Positions 40,731-49,047 of a stretch of DNA of 64,000 nt are shown here, piece by piece (position 1 is the first letter of the stretch; every line of letters starts with the position of its first letter). The DNA is from Candidatus Thiodictyon syntrophicum. GTDB taxonomy: Bacteria; Pseudomonadota; Gammaproteobacteria; Chromatiales; Chromatiaceae. The stretch is taken from contig NZ_CP020370.1 of NCBI RefSeq assembly GCF_002813775.1, positions 124,001 through 188,000 on the forward strand, written 5' to 3'. A program made the position numbers and the translations under genes. Below the pieces are notes generated by a model. It made no database searches, was not told where the DNA came from, and was given only the letters and a program-made list of their open reading frames with translations.

Positions 40731-43352
40731 ATGCACACCAGATCCCTCCTTGCCCTAGGCCTGCTGGCCCTGAGCCCGACCGTCCTGGCGATCAATCTGC
40801 TGGTCAGCCCGGGCTTTGAACCCCCGGACGGCACCACCGGCTGGATCGGCTACGGCGGCAATCCCCTGATCGCCCCCAGCACCGAGGCGATCCACGGCGG
40901 GGCCCAGTCGGCCCTGATCGTCGGGCGCACCTCGACCTACATGGGCATTGCCCAACACATCCTGGACAAGGTCCAGGCCAATACCGCCTACGACCTGCGC
41001 GCCTGGGTGCGGGTCCGCCAGGGCGGGCCCATCGCCGTAGCCCTGGGGGTGAAGAAGGTCGATGGCGCCGGGACCAGCTATACGACCCTGGACTCCCGCA
41101 CCCTGCCGGCGGGCAAATGGGTCAAGCTTGGCGGCTACTACCGCTACAAGCCGACCGGGACCGCGACCCAACTCCAGGTCTATGTCAACAGCCCGACCGC
41201 CGGGGTGGACCTCTTTGTCGATGACCTGAGCCTGACCCCGCCGGTGGCCTACACCCCCACCGGGGGGCCGGACACGGACTATGTGCACGCCGCCGGGCGC
41301 GACCTGGTGGTGGGCGACCCGGCCGCACCCCTGCGCCTGATCGGGACCAATTTCACCGCCTATGGCGACACCGGCGAGTCCATCGATACCATCCTGGGGG
41401 ACAAGAATTTCGACCAGGAGGACTATGCCGCCGTCGCCGCCGCCGGCATGAACGTCGTGCGCCTGAACCTGTGGTACCTGATGTTCGAGAACGACGCCGC
41501 CCCCTACGTCTACAAGCAGGAGGGCTGGGACTGGCTGAACAAGCAGATCCTCTGGGCCCGCCAGGCCGGGGTGCGCCTGACCCTGTCCATGATGCACGCC
41601 CAGTGCGGCTATCAGAGCAACGGCTATACCGGGACCTTCTGGACCGGCGGCAGCGGCACCGGGTCCTGCCAGGACCGGTTGCGCGCCCTCTGGACCGCGA
41701 TCGCCGGCCGCTACAAGAATGAACCGACGGTGGCGAGCTTCGACCTCATGAACGAGGCCCTGCCGTCCAACCAGGCCCAATACACCGCCTACATCCAGAC
41801 CCTGGTCAACGCCATCCGCACCCAGGACAGCCGCCACCTGGTCCAGGTGCAGACCTGCTTCGCCGGCGACTGCGAGGTCCCGCCGCTGCTGACCGACTCC
41901 AACGTGCTCTACGATTTCCACCACTACGACTCTTGGCGGGCCTCGTCCCAGTTGAGCTACGGCGGGGGCAATGGCGACTCCAACATGCGCTACGGGGACG
42001 CGACCTCCCTGGTTCTGCCCTACACCAACGACACCACCGTCGGGACCCTATGGGAGAACCCCCCCATCCCCACCGGCACCACGCCTTGGACCTGGTACGA
42101 GGGCGCCCTGTTCACCCTCAACAGCCCCAATGTGATCCGCGTGATGCCGGTGTTCATCGCCAACACCAACAGCGGCAAGGTGACCTTCGACGACTTCCAG
42201 GTCAGCGAGTACGACCCCTCCGGCAACCTGGTGCGGGTAGTGCATAACGTCGATCCGGAGAAAAAGCCCTCCACCTGGTACTTGCTGGACACCTATGACC
42301 CCTTCCTGTCCTACACCAGCCTGACCACCACCCAGCGCCTGTCCGGGACCACCGGCGGCCGGGTGATCGAGAACACCGGCCACCGCGGCACCGCCTCCAT
42401 CAGCATCTCCAACGCCAACGGCAAATACCTGGTCAAGCTGCCCAACCTCGATTTCTCCGGGCGCCAGGGCTACAGCTACCGCATCTCCGGCTGGATCAAA
42501 GGGACCAATGCCACCGGCGGCACCGGGGCCCTGGGCTTCCAACTCCAGAACAACAAGTCCTATGTGGTCGCCACCCCCTATGACCGGGACTTCCTGGAAG
42601 ACAGCCTGCTGACCTACGGCTTCCAGTTCTCCATCGACCACAATGTCCCCATCAATATCGGCGAGTTCGGCCAGAGCCCGCGCAACTTCACCCCGGAGCG
42701 CGGCGGCCTGGCCTGGATCGCCGACACCCTGGACCTGATGGCCGAGTACGGCGCCTCCGGCCAGATCTGGACCTGGCACGGCAGCGCCTTCGGGATCTAC
42801 ACCAACATCTACGGCTATCCGGACCCGGATGCCGTCAACCAGCCCCTGCTCGACCTGTTTGCCGCTCAGGACACCGGCAGCGGCAGCGGTGGCGGCAATC
42901 CGCCCCCACCGCCGCCTCCGCCCCCGCCGCCACCCCCGCCGCCGCCCCCGGTGGGCACCGAGGTGATCGTGGACAACCTGGACGCGGGCTTCAACAAGGT
43001 CGGAACCTGGAACGAGTCCAGCGTCAGCGGCGAGTACGCGGCCAGTTCCCTGGTCAACGCCACGCTCGGCAACACCGCCACCTGGACCGCCAACCTGACC
43101 GCCGCCGGCAACTATGCCGTCTATGCCTGGTGGGGGGCCTCCAGCAACCGGGTCGCCAATGCCCCCTATGGCATCGCCACGGCGGCGGGGACCAGCACCG
43201 TGACCGTCGATCAGAAGGTCAACGGCGGCAAGTGGAACCTGCTCGGGACCTACGCCTTCAATGCCGGGGCGACCACCGTGACCCTGGCCCACCCGGGCGG
43301 CACCGGGCTCTGGTCCTCTGCCGACGCGGTGCGCTTCGTCCCCGTGCCCTGA
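40731..43352 (+). CDS. Secreted GH5-family glycosidase (cellulase-like) with carbohydrate-binding modules
   Basis: 873 residues with a signal peptide (SLLALGLLALSPTVLA). Residues about 20-170 look like a CBM_4_9-type beta-sandwich (LLVSPGFEPPDGTTGW, GKWVKLGGYYRYKPTG). The GH5 catalytic domain follows: MNVVRLNLWYLMFEN, the acid/base Glu in FDLMNEALP and, after an inserted region, the nucleophile Glu in INIGEFGQSPRNFTPERGG. The insert (about residues 425-625) is itself beta-rich and CBM-like (GKVTFDDFQVSEYDPSG). A run of about 17 Pro (42901-42950) links to a C-terminal golvesin-like beta domain (VIVDNLDAGFNKVGTW, SSADAVRFVPVP). It is exported and probably acts on beta-glucans. ATG at 40731 chosen by the signal peptide. 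Confidence 0.85.
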   Translation: MHTRSLLALGLLALSPTVLAINLLVSPGFEPPDGTTGWIGYGGNPLIAPSTEAIHGGAQSALIVGRTSTYMGIAQHILDKVQANTAYDLRAWVRVRQGGPIAVALGVKKVDGAGTSYTTLDSRTLPAGKWVKLGGYYRYKPTGTATQLQVYVNSPTAGVDLFVDDLSLTPPVAYTPTGGPDTDYVHAAGRDLVVGDPAAPLRLIGTNFTAYGDTGESIDTILGDKNFDQEDYAAVAAAGMNVVRLNLWYLMFENDAAPYVYKQEGWDWLNKQILWARQAGVRLTLSMMHAQCGYQSNGYTGTFWTGGSGTGSCQDRLRALWTAIAGRYKNEPTVASFDLMNEALPSNQAQYTAYIQTLVNAIRTQDSRHLVQVQTCFAGDCEVPPLLTDSNVLYDFHHYDSWRASSQLSYGGGNGDSNMRYGDATSLVLPYTNDTTVGTLWENPPIPTGTTPWTWYEGALFTLNSPNVIRVMPVFIANTNSGKVTFDDFQVSEYDPSGNLVRVVHNVDPEKKPSTWYLLDTYDPFLSYTSLTTTQRLSGTTGGRVIENTGHRGTASISISNANGKYLVKLPNLDFSGRQGYSYRISGWIKGTNATGGTGALGFQLQNNKSYVVATPYDRDFLEDSLLTYGFQFSIDHNVPINIGEFGQSPRNFTPERGGLAWIADTLDLMAEYGASGQIWTWHGSAFGIYTNIYGYPDPDAVNQPLLDLFAAQDTGSGSGGGNPPPPPPPPPPPPPPPPPVGTEVIVDNLDAGFNKVGTWNESSVSGEYAASSLVNATLGNTATWTANLTAAGNYAVYAWWGASSNRVANAPYGIATAAGTSTVTVDQKVNGGKWNLLGTYAFNAGATTVTLAHPGGTGLWSSADAVRFVPVP

Positions 43353-43444
43353 GCCGAGCCGCCGCCGCAGGCTCAACGCCACTCGAAGCGCAAGGACGCG
43401 GGAGGCGCGCAGTCCGTGTTTCCAGGCCTCGCGCCAATGCCTCA

Positions 43445-43485
43445 GCCTTGGTCCTGTGCATCCAAGGCTGAAGCCTTGGACTCCG
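43445..43485. repeat. Half copy of the inner hairpin of the TTAAGTTAA element
   Basis: The bases catccaaggctgaagccttg and gactcc match the right half of the inner hairpin at 30004-30024. The left half is degenerate (ctcagccttggtcctgtg). The TTAAGTTAA ends are absent. Confidence 0.6.
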
Positions 43486-43572
43486 GCCCGGGGCGGTCGG
43501 AACGCTGATCAAGTCCCCGGCGGATACACTTGCGGGCTTCGCCAGGCCACCCCCAGTTCGCCGGTCTGAGCC

Positions 43573-43650
43573 GTCAGCCGTCTTGCCCGGCACCTTCCGC
43601 GCGGCTAAGATGGGGACCATATCCGGTCTCGGATGGTTGCATTTCCTATC
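43573..43650. repeat. Dispersed upstream repeat, copy 3
   Basis: It reads cttgcccggcaccttccgcg, then cggctaagatggggaccata, then tttcctatcc. It lies about 60-140 bp upstream of the metallopeptidase start, similar to its spacing before the cbbY copies. Other bases of 43353-43711 show no gene. Confidence 0.75.
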
Positions 43651-43711
43651 CGTTATCAAGCCGTTGCAGGGTTCTATCAAGTCCCCGCCGACAACCGCAA
43701 AAGAGGAAATC

Positions 43712-44767
43712 ATGGCGAAAACACTGAATGCGCTGTGCTGGAGTCGTAACGGTTGCCGGACGCGCGAAATTGTCTTCCCCTCAAGCAATAAACCAATAAC
43801 ATTGAGTGGGAAAGTGGGGCTCAATGGCGACAACCTCAAGACCGATGTATCGACAATCCAGTCAGCTTTAAATGATCTACCGCCCGGTCGCGGCGGTCCT
43901 GCGGTGCCGCTGAAAGTGGACGGCATCTGTGGACCAAAGACGCGCGCGGCAATCTACGGATTTCAATTTCATCATGGGTTGGTGGCCGACTCACGCATCG
44001 ATCCCGGCAAGGCGACGCTACTCAAGATCAACGAAATACGCAGTCGCCTTCCTGCCGTACATACGAACGACGAGGCAATCGTGCGCGTTTATGGTGCCCT
44101 GGGGCAGGCGGCGAGTTGGACCTGGGCTGCGCAAAGGCATTTGCGTGAAGCGCGTGACTATCTCACGCAGCCCAAGGCCAGTGCCGGGTTTTCCGTCAGG
44201 GCGGCAGGCTATGAGCGTGTCAACACCTATTTCAAGCTGAGCCAGTTGGGGAACGCAGGGCCACAAGTCGACGCAATCGACCGACTCAACTCGACCTATC
44301 TGACCATGCGCACCGTGATCGGTCACCATTCACCGCTGACCATGGTCGGTAGCGGAATTTTCCAGGTTGATCCCACGACCAACAACAAGCAGGACGGACC
44401 TTACTCGGCCTTTACCTTTTCCGGTGGCTGGACACGCCGTGATATTCGGACCGGACTACCGAAACATAGTCAGGCCGATGGTTATGAGGGAGGAGATTTT
44501 CGCGAAGACACTATTTTTATCGCCACGAACATGGTGACGAACTGGCTTGATATAAACATCGCGACACTGGTCATTCATGAGCTGGCGCATTTTGTCGGTC
44601 CCGAACTCGGCCGTGCCGGAGAGATCGGGGCTGATATCGCTTATAGCAACACCGCGAATTTCAAGACGCTGACCCACTGGCAAGCGATGCGTAACGCGGA
44701 CAGTTATGCCATCTTCGCGAATCATGCCGGTCTGGGGCACCCACACTGGTATGTGGGTAAAGTCTGA
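43712..44767 (+). CDS. Zinc metallopeptidase with N-terminal peptidoglycan-binding domain
   Basis: 351 residues from the ATG at 43712, preceded by aagaggaaatc. Residues about 30-105 form a PG_binding_1-like domain (TDVSTIQSALNDL, LKVDGICGPKTRAAIYGFQF). The C-terminal half has a zincin active site, TLVIHELAHFVGPE, followed by ADIAYSNTANF, where AxxY hints at a lysine-specific (M35-like) or DUF-type metallopeptidase. There is no obvious signal peptide. Base composition is lower in GC than the neighbours, suggesting transfer. A peptidoglycan-binding protease fits a secreted effector or a wall-acting enzyme; the substrate is unknown. Confidence 0.78.
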   Translation: MAKTLNALCWSRNGCRTREIVFPSSNKPITLSGKVGLNGDNLKTDVSTIQSALNDLPPGRGGPAVPLKVDGICGPKTRAAIYGFQFHHGLVADSRIDPGKATLLKINEIRSRLPAVHTNDEAIVRVYGALGQAASWTWAAQRHLREARDYLTQPKASAGFSVRAAGYERVNTYFKLSQLGNAGPQVDAIDRLNSTYLTMRTVIGHHSPLTMVGSGIFQVDPTTNNKQDGPYSAFTFSGGWTRRDIRTGLPKHSQADGYEGGDFREDTIFIATNMVTNWLDINIATLVIHELAHFVGPELGRAGEIGADIAYSNTANFKTLTHWQAMRNADSYAIFANHAGLGHPHWYVGKV

Positions 44768-45041
44768 ACAAAGTAACCCGCAGGACCTCCTTGATCCGCT
44801 CCCGGACCGGGACGCGCATCCGGTCTCGCGTGGCGCTCCAGTCCAGCCTCAGACCGCCCGCCGCCGCAAACCCGCCCCGTCTTGGGTATCGATGCTCAGG
44901 CGCGGTCCTACGCCCCGGGAGATTGGTTCAGACCTCGGCGCGCAATGGCGGGCGCCGACACGGGGCGGTTGCCGGTGGTCTCGGATCGTTGAATTTACTA
45001 TCCGTTCGCCGCAGATCAATGCTCGCGCGTTCGCTCGCTCG
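44768..45041. other. Gene-free interval
   Basis: No coding frame is convincing. At about 44970-45003 the bases gttgccggtggtctcggatc and gttgaatttactatccg are a weak fourth match to the dispersed upstream repeat. The two flanking genes converge here, so terminators are expected, but I see no clear hairpin with a T run. Confidence 0.35.
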
Positions 45042-45758
45042 CTAGCCGGCGCCGAGCAGGCCGCGTACCTCGGCGGGGTCCGCCGGCGCCACATGGACTC
45101 GCGAGGGACTGATGTCGAAGAGCCGCGCGATCAGGCGCACGATGGGGTCATCGGTGTCGTTGCGACCATCCGGTTTCAGTTGCAGGGTCAATTGGTCGTT
45201 TTCGACTCGTGCCGACCATTCAAAATAGTGCGCCATCATCAGGCGTCGGTTCGGAGGCGCCTCGCCGGATTCCAGGATCCTATACTGGCGCACGCGCAGC
45301 CCGACGGACCCGGTCCACAGGTTGCCATTGCCCCGGCGGTCCGGGGTGATGATGATCGACCAGTTCGGATAGAGCCCGATCTCCAAGATGCCCGCGCCGA
45401 CCAGGGGCCGACCCTGGGGCTGGAGGGCCGCCGCGAAGCCTTGCATCGGCTGGCCGGGGCTCGGGCCTCCATCGATCGAGAAGCGCACATAGAGATCACT
45501 GCCGTTGATCAGGGCCTCGCGGCCGAGCATGGCGGTGACGATGTCGCGCAACTGCCCCTGTCCGGTCTGGTCGAGCATCATGATTCCGGACTGCGGGTCC
45601 ACCTCTCCCTGGGGGGTCATCGGCCAGGATTTGCCCTGCGCCGCGGTGGCCGCGAGGGCGAACAGCAGCAGGGCCGGGATGCGGCACCGCCGCGGCCCCC
45701 TGATGTCGCGACGCTGCTGGTTCGGCGGTGGTTGGTTGACGCTGGAGCGGGTTCTCAT
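45042..45758 (-). CDS. Exported protein of unknown function
   Basis: 238 residues from the ATG at 45758. The N-terminus is basic then hydrophobic (RIPALLLFALAATAAQGKSW), a signal peptide with cleavage near residue 41. The mature part has no motif I recognise. It contains DQTGQGQLRDIVTAMLG, LYPNWSIIITPDRRGNGNLW and a C-terminal stretch DPIVRLIARLFDISPSRVHV. The next gene upstream on the same strand is the PD-(D/E)XK nuclease candidate, 120 bp away, so the two may be linked. An immunity-type partner role is a guess; signal-bearing proteins do not neutralise cytoplasmic nucleases. Confidence 0.6.
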   Translation of the reverse strand: MRTRSSVNQPPPNQQRRDIRGPRRCRIPALLLFALAATAAQGKSWPMTPQGEVDPQSGIMMLDQTGQGQLRDIVTAMLGREALINGSDLYVRFSIDGGPSPGQPMQGFAAALQPQGRPLVGAGILEIGLYPNWSIIITPDRRGNGNLWTGSVGLRVRQYRILESGEAPPNRRLMMAHYFEWSARVENDQLTLQLKPDGRNDTDDPIVRLIARLFDISPSRVHVAPADPAEVRGLLGAG

Positions 45759-45878
45759 CTCGCACCTCCGCTGGTGTTGGTTGGGTTAGGGGGGAACCTA
45801 AGGGCTTGATCGTCGGGGATGGCTTCTACCGATGCATCTCGTGATCGACGGGGCCGCCCCGTGGGGGCGGGCAACGGG

Positions 45879-46931
45879 TCAGAAGCCGCTGATTGTGCCC
45901 TGACCGGTCGGCGAAAGGTCGACGTTGATCTGCCGCAGTACGACGCGGCCCTGGGCGATGGCGTCGAGCAGCTCCGCCTGCCAGGTGCCGGGGATCGCCG
46001 TCTTCGGCTCGGGAAAGCGGCCGCGCATGCTGGTCTTAACTTCGGTGATCACGACATTGCTCACATTGCCTGCGTCGTCGAGCACCGCGGTGATGAAGTC
46101 GGTACCCGGCACATTGGCCCCGGCCGGCTGTTGCAGGCCGATTTCACCACGCTGCAAGGCCTCGTGATAGGCCAGGCCCTCGCCCTTGTTTGCAGCCGTG
46201 GAGGTGGCGTGGGAGCGCGGCGTGCGCGAAACCCCCATGACCCGATGGCGATCCCCGGTGACCGGGTCCACATGATACTTCCCTGCCCAAACATCGGCCC
46301 CAGCAGACTCCCGCATGACGGCGCGGGGATTGACCGGTGCCGGCAGCGATCGGTGGGGCCTCGGCGGGCGCTGCATTGGATTGCCGGCGGGGGCGGCGCC
46401 GCGGCTGCCGCGGGCACGCGCCGACCAGAGTCCGGCGTAGGTGCAGAGCCGCCGCGCCAGGCGTTCGCCGTGGGCGCGGGGGTCCTGGGCCTCGCCGACG
46501 ACGTTTGTCGTCAGGTCCTGGGCCAGGGCCTGGATGAACTGCGAGGCGAGGTCGCCGTGATCGATACCGAGCAAGTGCTGCGCGCGAACGAAATCGCCGT
46601 CGGCCATCGCCCCGGCGGCGGCGACCAGGGCCTCCGCCTGATCCGCGCAACGACGGCTGCCATCGCGCAGGCCGGCAAGGAAGGGATCGACACCCTCATC
46701 AGGCGCCACCGGCTGCGGGGCCGGGCCGTAGTTCGGATTCGGCCAGCAGATCAGTCGCTCACGACAGGCCCCGCAGCGAATCCAGGCCGCGCCGTGGGAT
46801 TCGTGATAGACGCGCTGGGCCTCGTCCACCGGCAATACGACGGCGGTGCTGCCTGCCAAGCGCGGACGCGACGGAGCTGGGGATTTGCAGCCATGACCGG
46901 CCCTCGGGTGGCGAGCGGGACGAAGCGACAC
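45879..46931 (-). CDS. PD-(D/E)XK nuclease-domain protein, toxin-like
   Basis: 350 residues from a GTG at 46931, with no good ribosome site, so the start is uncertain. Residues 45-65 hold a Cys pair (RCGACRERLICW). The middle is helical and Ala/Arg-rich. The C-terminal 110 residues match a PD-(D/E)XK nuclease of the kind at the end of polymorphic toxins: Glu in NKGEGLAYHEAL, Asp278 in VPGTDFITAVL, and E297-x-K299 in VVITEVKTSM. The likely activity is DNA cleavage. The flanking secreted protein and the upstream metallopeptidase suggest a cell-competition locus, but no VgrG, PAAR or secretion marker is present in the window. Confidence 0.6.
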   Translation of the reverse strand: MSLRPARHPRAGHGCKSPAPSRPRLAGSTAVVLPVDEAQRVYHESHGAAWIRCGACRERLICWPNPNYGPAPQPVAPDEGVDPFLAGLRDGSRRCADQAEALVAAAGAMADGDFVRAQHLLGIDHGDLASQFIQALAQDLTTNVVGEAQDPRAHGERLARRLCTYAGLWSARARGSRGAAPAGNPMQRPPRPHRSLPAPVNPRAVMRESAGADVWAGKYHVDPVTGDRHRVMGVSRTPRSHATSTAANKGEGLAYHEALQRGEIGLQQPAGANVPGTDFITAVLDDAGNVSNVVITEVKTSMRGRFPEPKTAIPGTWQAELLDAIAQGRVVLRQINVDLSPTGQGTISGF

Positions 46932-47055
46932 AAAACCAAGTTAACAGGTAGGAGTTTAGTCCGGCAACGGCGAGTCCGCAAGATCCCCACCCCGTCCCGG
47001 CAAGCCGACGGATAACGGATAGCTACGGGAACACTCGCCCAGTTCCACAGCGGTG

Positions 47056-47745
47056 TCAGGGGCGCGAACGCGCATTCGTGAGCAAGGCATGATCCTGCTC
47101 ATCGGCCGCCGGGCAGCCGCCGCGCAGACAGCAGGTGTCGCAGCGCGGGTGTTTGCGGCAGACCTCCTTGCCGTGGCGCACGATCAGTGCGTGATAGGCG
47201 TTGAAGAGCGGCACGTCCGCGCCCAGGGCGGTCTCGAAGGCGGTGCGGATGGTCTCGTAGCCCTCGTCGCCGCGCAGCAGGCGCAGCCGGGTGAAGACGC
47301 GCCGCGTGTAGGCATCGACCACGAAGACCGGGCGCGCGAAGGCATAGAGCAGCATGTCGTCGGCCGTCTCCGGTCCCACGCCCGGGATGGCCAGCAGGTG
47401 CCGGCGCAGTGGCGCGGTGTCCAGGGCGGCGAGCCCCGGCAGTCCGCCGCCCGCCAGGAAGCCCTCGCAGAAGGACCGCAGGCGTCGCGCCTTGATGTTG
47501 AAATAGCCCGAGGGGCGCAGCGCATCCGCCAGGTCGGCCTCATCCAGGGCCAGGATCGCCTCGGCCGTCAGCGCGATGCGCCCGGTCAGGCGCGCCAGGG
47601 CCCGCTCCACGTTGGTCCAGGCGGTGTTCTGGGTCAGCACGGCACCGACCATGACCTCGAAGGGGGTCTGCGCCGGCCACCAGCCCTGGGGGCCATAGGC
47701 GGCCTCCAAGGCCGCGTAGACCGCGCGGCAGCGCTCGGGATTCAC
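47056..47745 (-). CDS. Endonuclease III-related HhH-GPD DNA glycosylase with iron-sulfur cluster
   Basis: 229 residues from the ATG at 47745. Features: TPFEVMVGAVLTQNTAWTNV, the helix-hairpin-helix IPGVGPETADDMLLYA, the catalytic Asp in FVVDAYTRRVF, and a C-terminal Cys set (CRKHPRCDTCC and GGC) for a 4Fe-4S cluster. The Lys that gives classic Nth its lyase activity (GVGRKTA) is replaced by Glu (GVGPETA), which points to a monofunctional glycosylase subclass. The first 64 codons are copied at 30242-30435. Confidence 0.87.
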   Translation of the reverse strand: MNPERCRAVYAALEAAYGPQGWWPAQTPFEVMVGAVLTQNTAWTNVERALARLTGRIALTAEAILALDEADLADALRPSGYFNIKARRLRSFCEGFLAGGGLPGLAALDTAPLRRHLLAIPGVGPETADDMLLYAFARPVFVVDAYTRRVFTRLRLLRGDEGYETIRTAFETALGADVPLFNAYHALIVRHGKEVCRKHPRCDTCCLRGGCPAADEQDHALLTNARSRP

Positions 47746-47781
47746 GGTCCTGGGAGGCCCCGTTCGGTCACGGCCGCGCCG

Positions 47782-48075
47782 CTATTTGTTCTTGTTGGTC
47801 ACGCGCATGACCCGCTCGACGTATTCGTCTTCAGTGATGGCGCCGTCCTTATTGACATCCCAAAACCGGCAGCTTTTCTCTGAGATCGCCGGATCAGTGA
47901 AGATGGACCTGCACTCCGCGACTGAAATGGTTCCATCCTTGTCGGCATCCGCCTGCACCAGCAACTGCGTATACACCGCCCTGACCGTCTCCTGCGACGG
48001 TGCCGCGGCCTGACCGGCACCGACCAGGCCCGTCATGGCGACGAGCACCAGCCCTGGGGTTGTAAAGCCTCTCAT
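47782..48075 (-). CDS. Exported EF-hand protein
   Basis: 97 residues from the ATG at 48075, preceded by gggagaacaat. A signal peptide (TPGLVLVAMTGLVGAGQA) is followed by two calcium-binding loops: DADKDGTISVAE and DVNKDGAITEDE, both with canonical acidic positions. It is likely a periplasmic calcium-binding protein. It ends 37 bp before the endonuclease III-like gene on the same strand. Its 3' end is duplicated at 30472-30562. Confidence 0.85.
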   Translation of the reverse strand: MRGFTTPGLVLVAMTGLVGAGQAAAPSQETVRAVYTQLLVQADADKDGTISVAECRSIFTDPAISEKSCRFWDVNKDGAITEDEYVERVMRVTNKNK

Positions 48076-48114
48076 ATTGTTCTCCCCTGTGGACAAAACG
48101 CGCTGTGTCAGCGG

Positions 48115-48792
48115 CTATTTGGTGAGGTAACGTGCGTTGCCGTGGACCCAGCACAGGTGTAACTGCACGCCGTCGCAGACGCCGGCCGCGGCGACCTGCC
48201 CGACGGTGGGCGCAGCCCCGAAGAGCGCGGCAAAGGCGGCAAAGTCGCCAAACCAGCGCCGCTCGCGGCTGAACGAGTGGATCAGCAGGACGGCGTGCGG
48301 CGCTCCGAAGCGTTTGGCCTCGATGACGGCGGACGCGCAGCGGTGCAGCAGTTGATAGCGTAGACCCGGCGGCAGCGGCGCGCCTAGACCAAGTATGCGC
48401 TGTAGCGAGGCCAGGCGCGCCTGCTTGCCGGGCGAAGCCCCCGCGAGCCAGTCGCCGAGCGTGGCGCCGAAGGCCTCGGCGACCTTGCCCTCGACCGCGA
48501 TCGAGACGAGGTTGGCACCGGCGCGGGCCAGCACCCACAGATCGGTCTGGGATGAGTGACCCGCCCCCGGTAATGATACCCGATGCTCCGGAAACGCCAG
48601 CAGCAACTCGATGCCCTGAAAATCCGCCGCGGTCGCCAGGGCCGCCGCGACCTCGCCCGGGAACCCGTCGGCCTCTTGCCAGGCGTAGGCGAGGGTGCGT
48701 GCCGAGAAGCCCGTGCGCCAGTGCTTGGCGGGTGCGGCAAGGCACTGGGCCCATTGGTCGGCAGTGGTGGCGGGGAGGTAGATGTGGGGCAT
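48115..48792 (-). CDS. Uncharacterised protein, possible PD-(D/E)XK-like fold
   Basis: 225 residues from the ATG at 48792 (MPHIYLPATTADQWAQCLA). Conserved-looking parts are HWRTGFSARTLAYAWQEADG, LLLAFPEHRVSLPG, SQTDLWVLARAG and IAVEGKVAEAFG. Asp in TDLWVLA followed by E-G-K in VEGKV is compatible with a PD-(D/E)XK nuclease-like core, though I cannot assign a family. It lies 39 bp before the EF-hand gene. The frame is open further 5' into the ATTTGCG element, which is why the later ATG was chosen. Confidence 0.65.
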   Translation of the reverse strand: MPHIYLPATTADQWAQCLAAPAKHWRTGFSARTLAYAWQEADGFPGEVAAALATAADFQGIELLLAFPEHRVSLPGAGHSSQTDLWVLARAGANLVSIAVEGKVAEAFGATLGDWLAGASPGKQARLASLQRILGLGAPLPPGLRYQLLHRCASAVIEAKRFGAPHAVLLIHSFSRERRWFGDFAAFAALFGAAPTVGQVAAAGVCDGVQLHLCWVHGNARYLTK

Positions 48793-48802
48793 CAGTCGTA
48801 AT

Positions 48803-48967
48803 CCCAGAAAGAGTATTTGGCCGCAAATGAACGCAAATAAGCGCAAATAAATCTGCTGGTTAGCATCGTCGCGAGCGTCACCCGGAGGGCGCACCTACCG
48901 TAAAGGCCAAGTCTCTGATTATTTGCGTCAATTTGCGTTCATTTGCGGCTAAACTGCTTTTTCTGGG
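48803..48967. repeat. ATTTGCG inverted-repeat (MITE-like) element, complete copy
   Basis: The left arm is cccagaaagagtatttggcc followed by gcaaatgaacgcaaataagc. The right arm is the reverse complement with few changes, ending ctaaactgctttttctggg. Arms are about 48 bp and the interior about 70 bp, unlike the interior of the copy at 10823. It lies between two genes on the same strand. Confidence 0.85.
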
Positions 48968-48984
48968 TTGATCGTCTCGGTCGG

Positions 48985-49012
48985 CGCCATGGTGCGCACG
49001 GCGCACCCTACG
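48985..49012. repeat. REP-like palindrome GGTGCGCACGGCGCACC
   Basis: The bases atggtgcgcacggcgcaccc with tacgg form a short hairpin of the same style as the ggtccgc palindromes at about 22464 and 63816. It is intergenic, downstream of the CHAT gene. Confidence 0.5.
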
Positions 49013-49047
49013 GCCGCGGTGAGGTCGGTGATTTCCATCGAGCGGTA

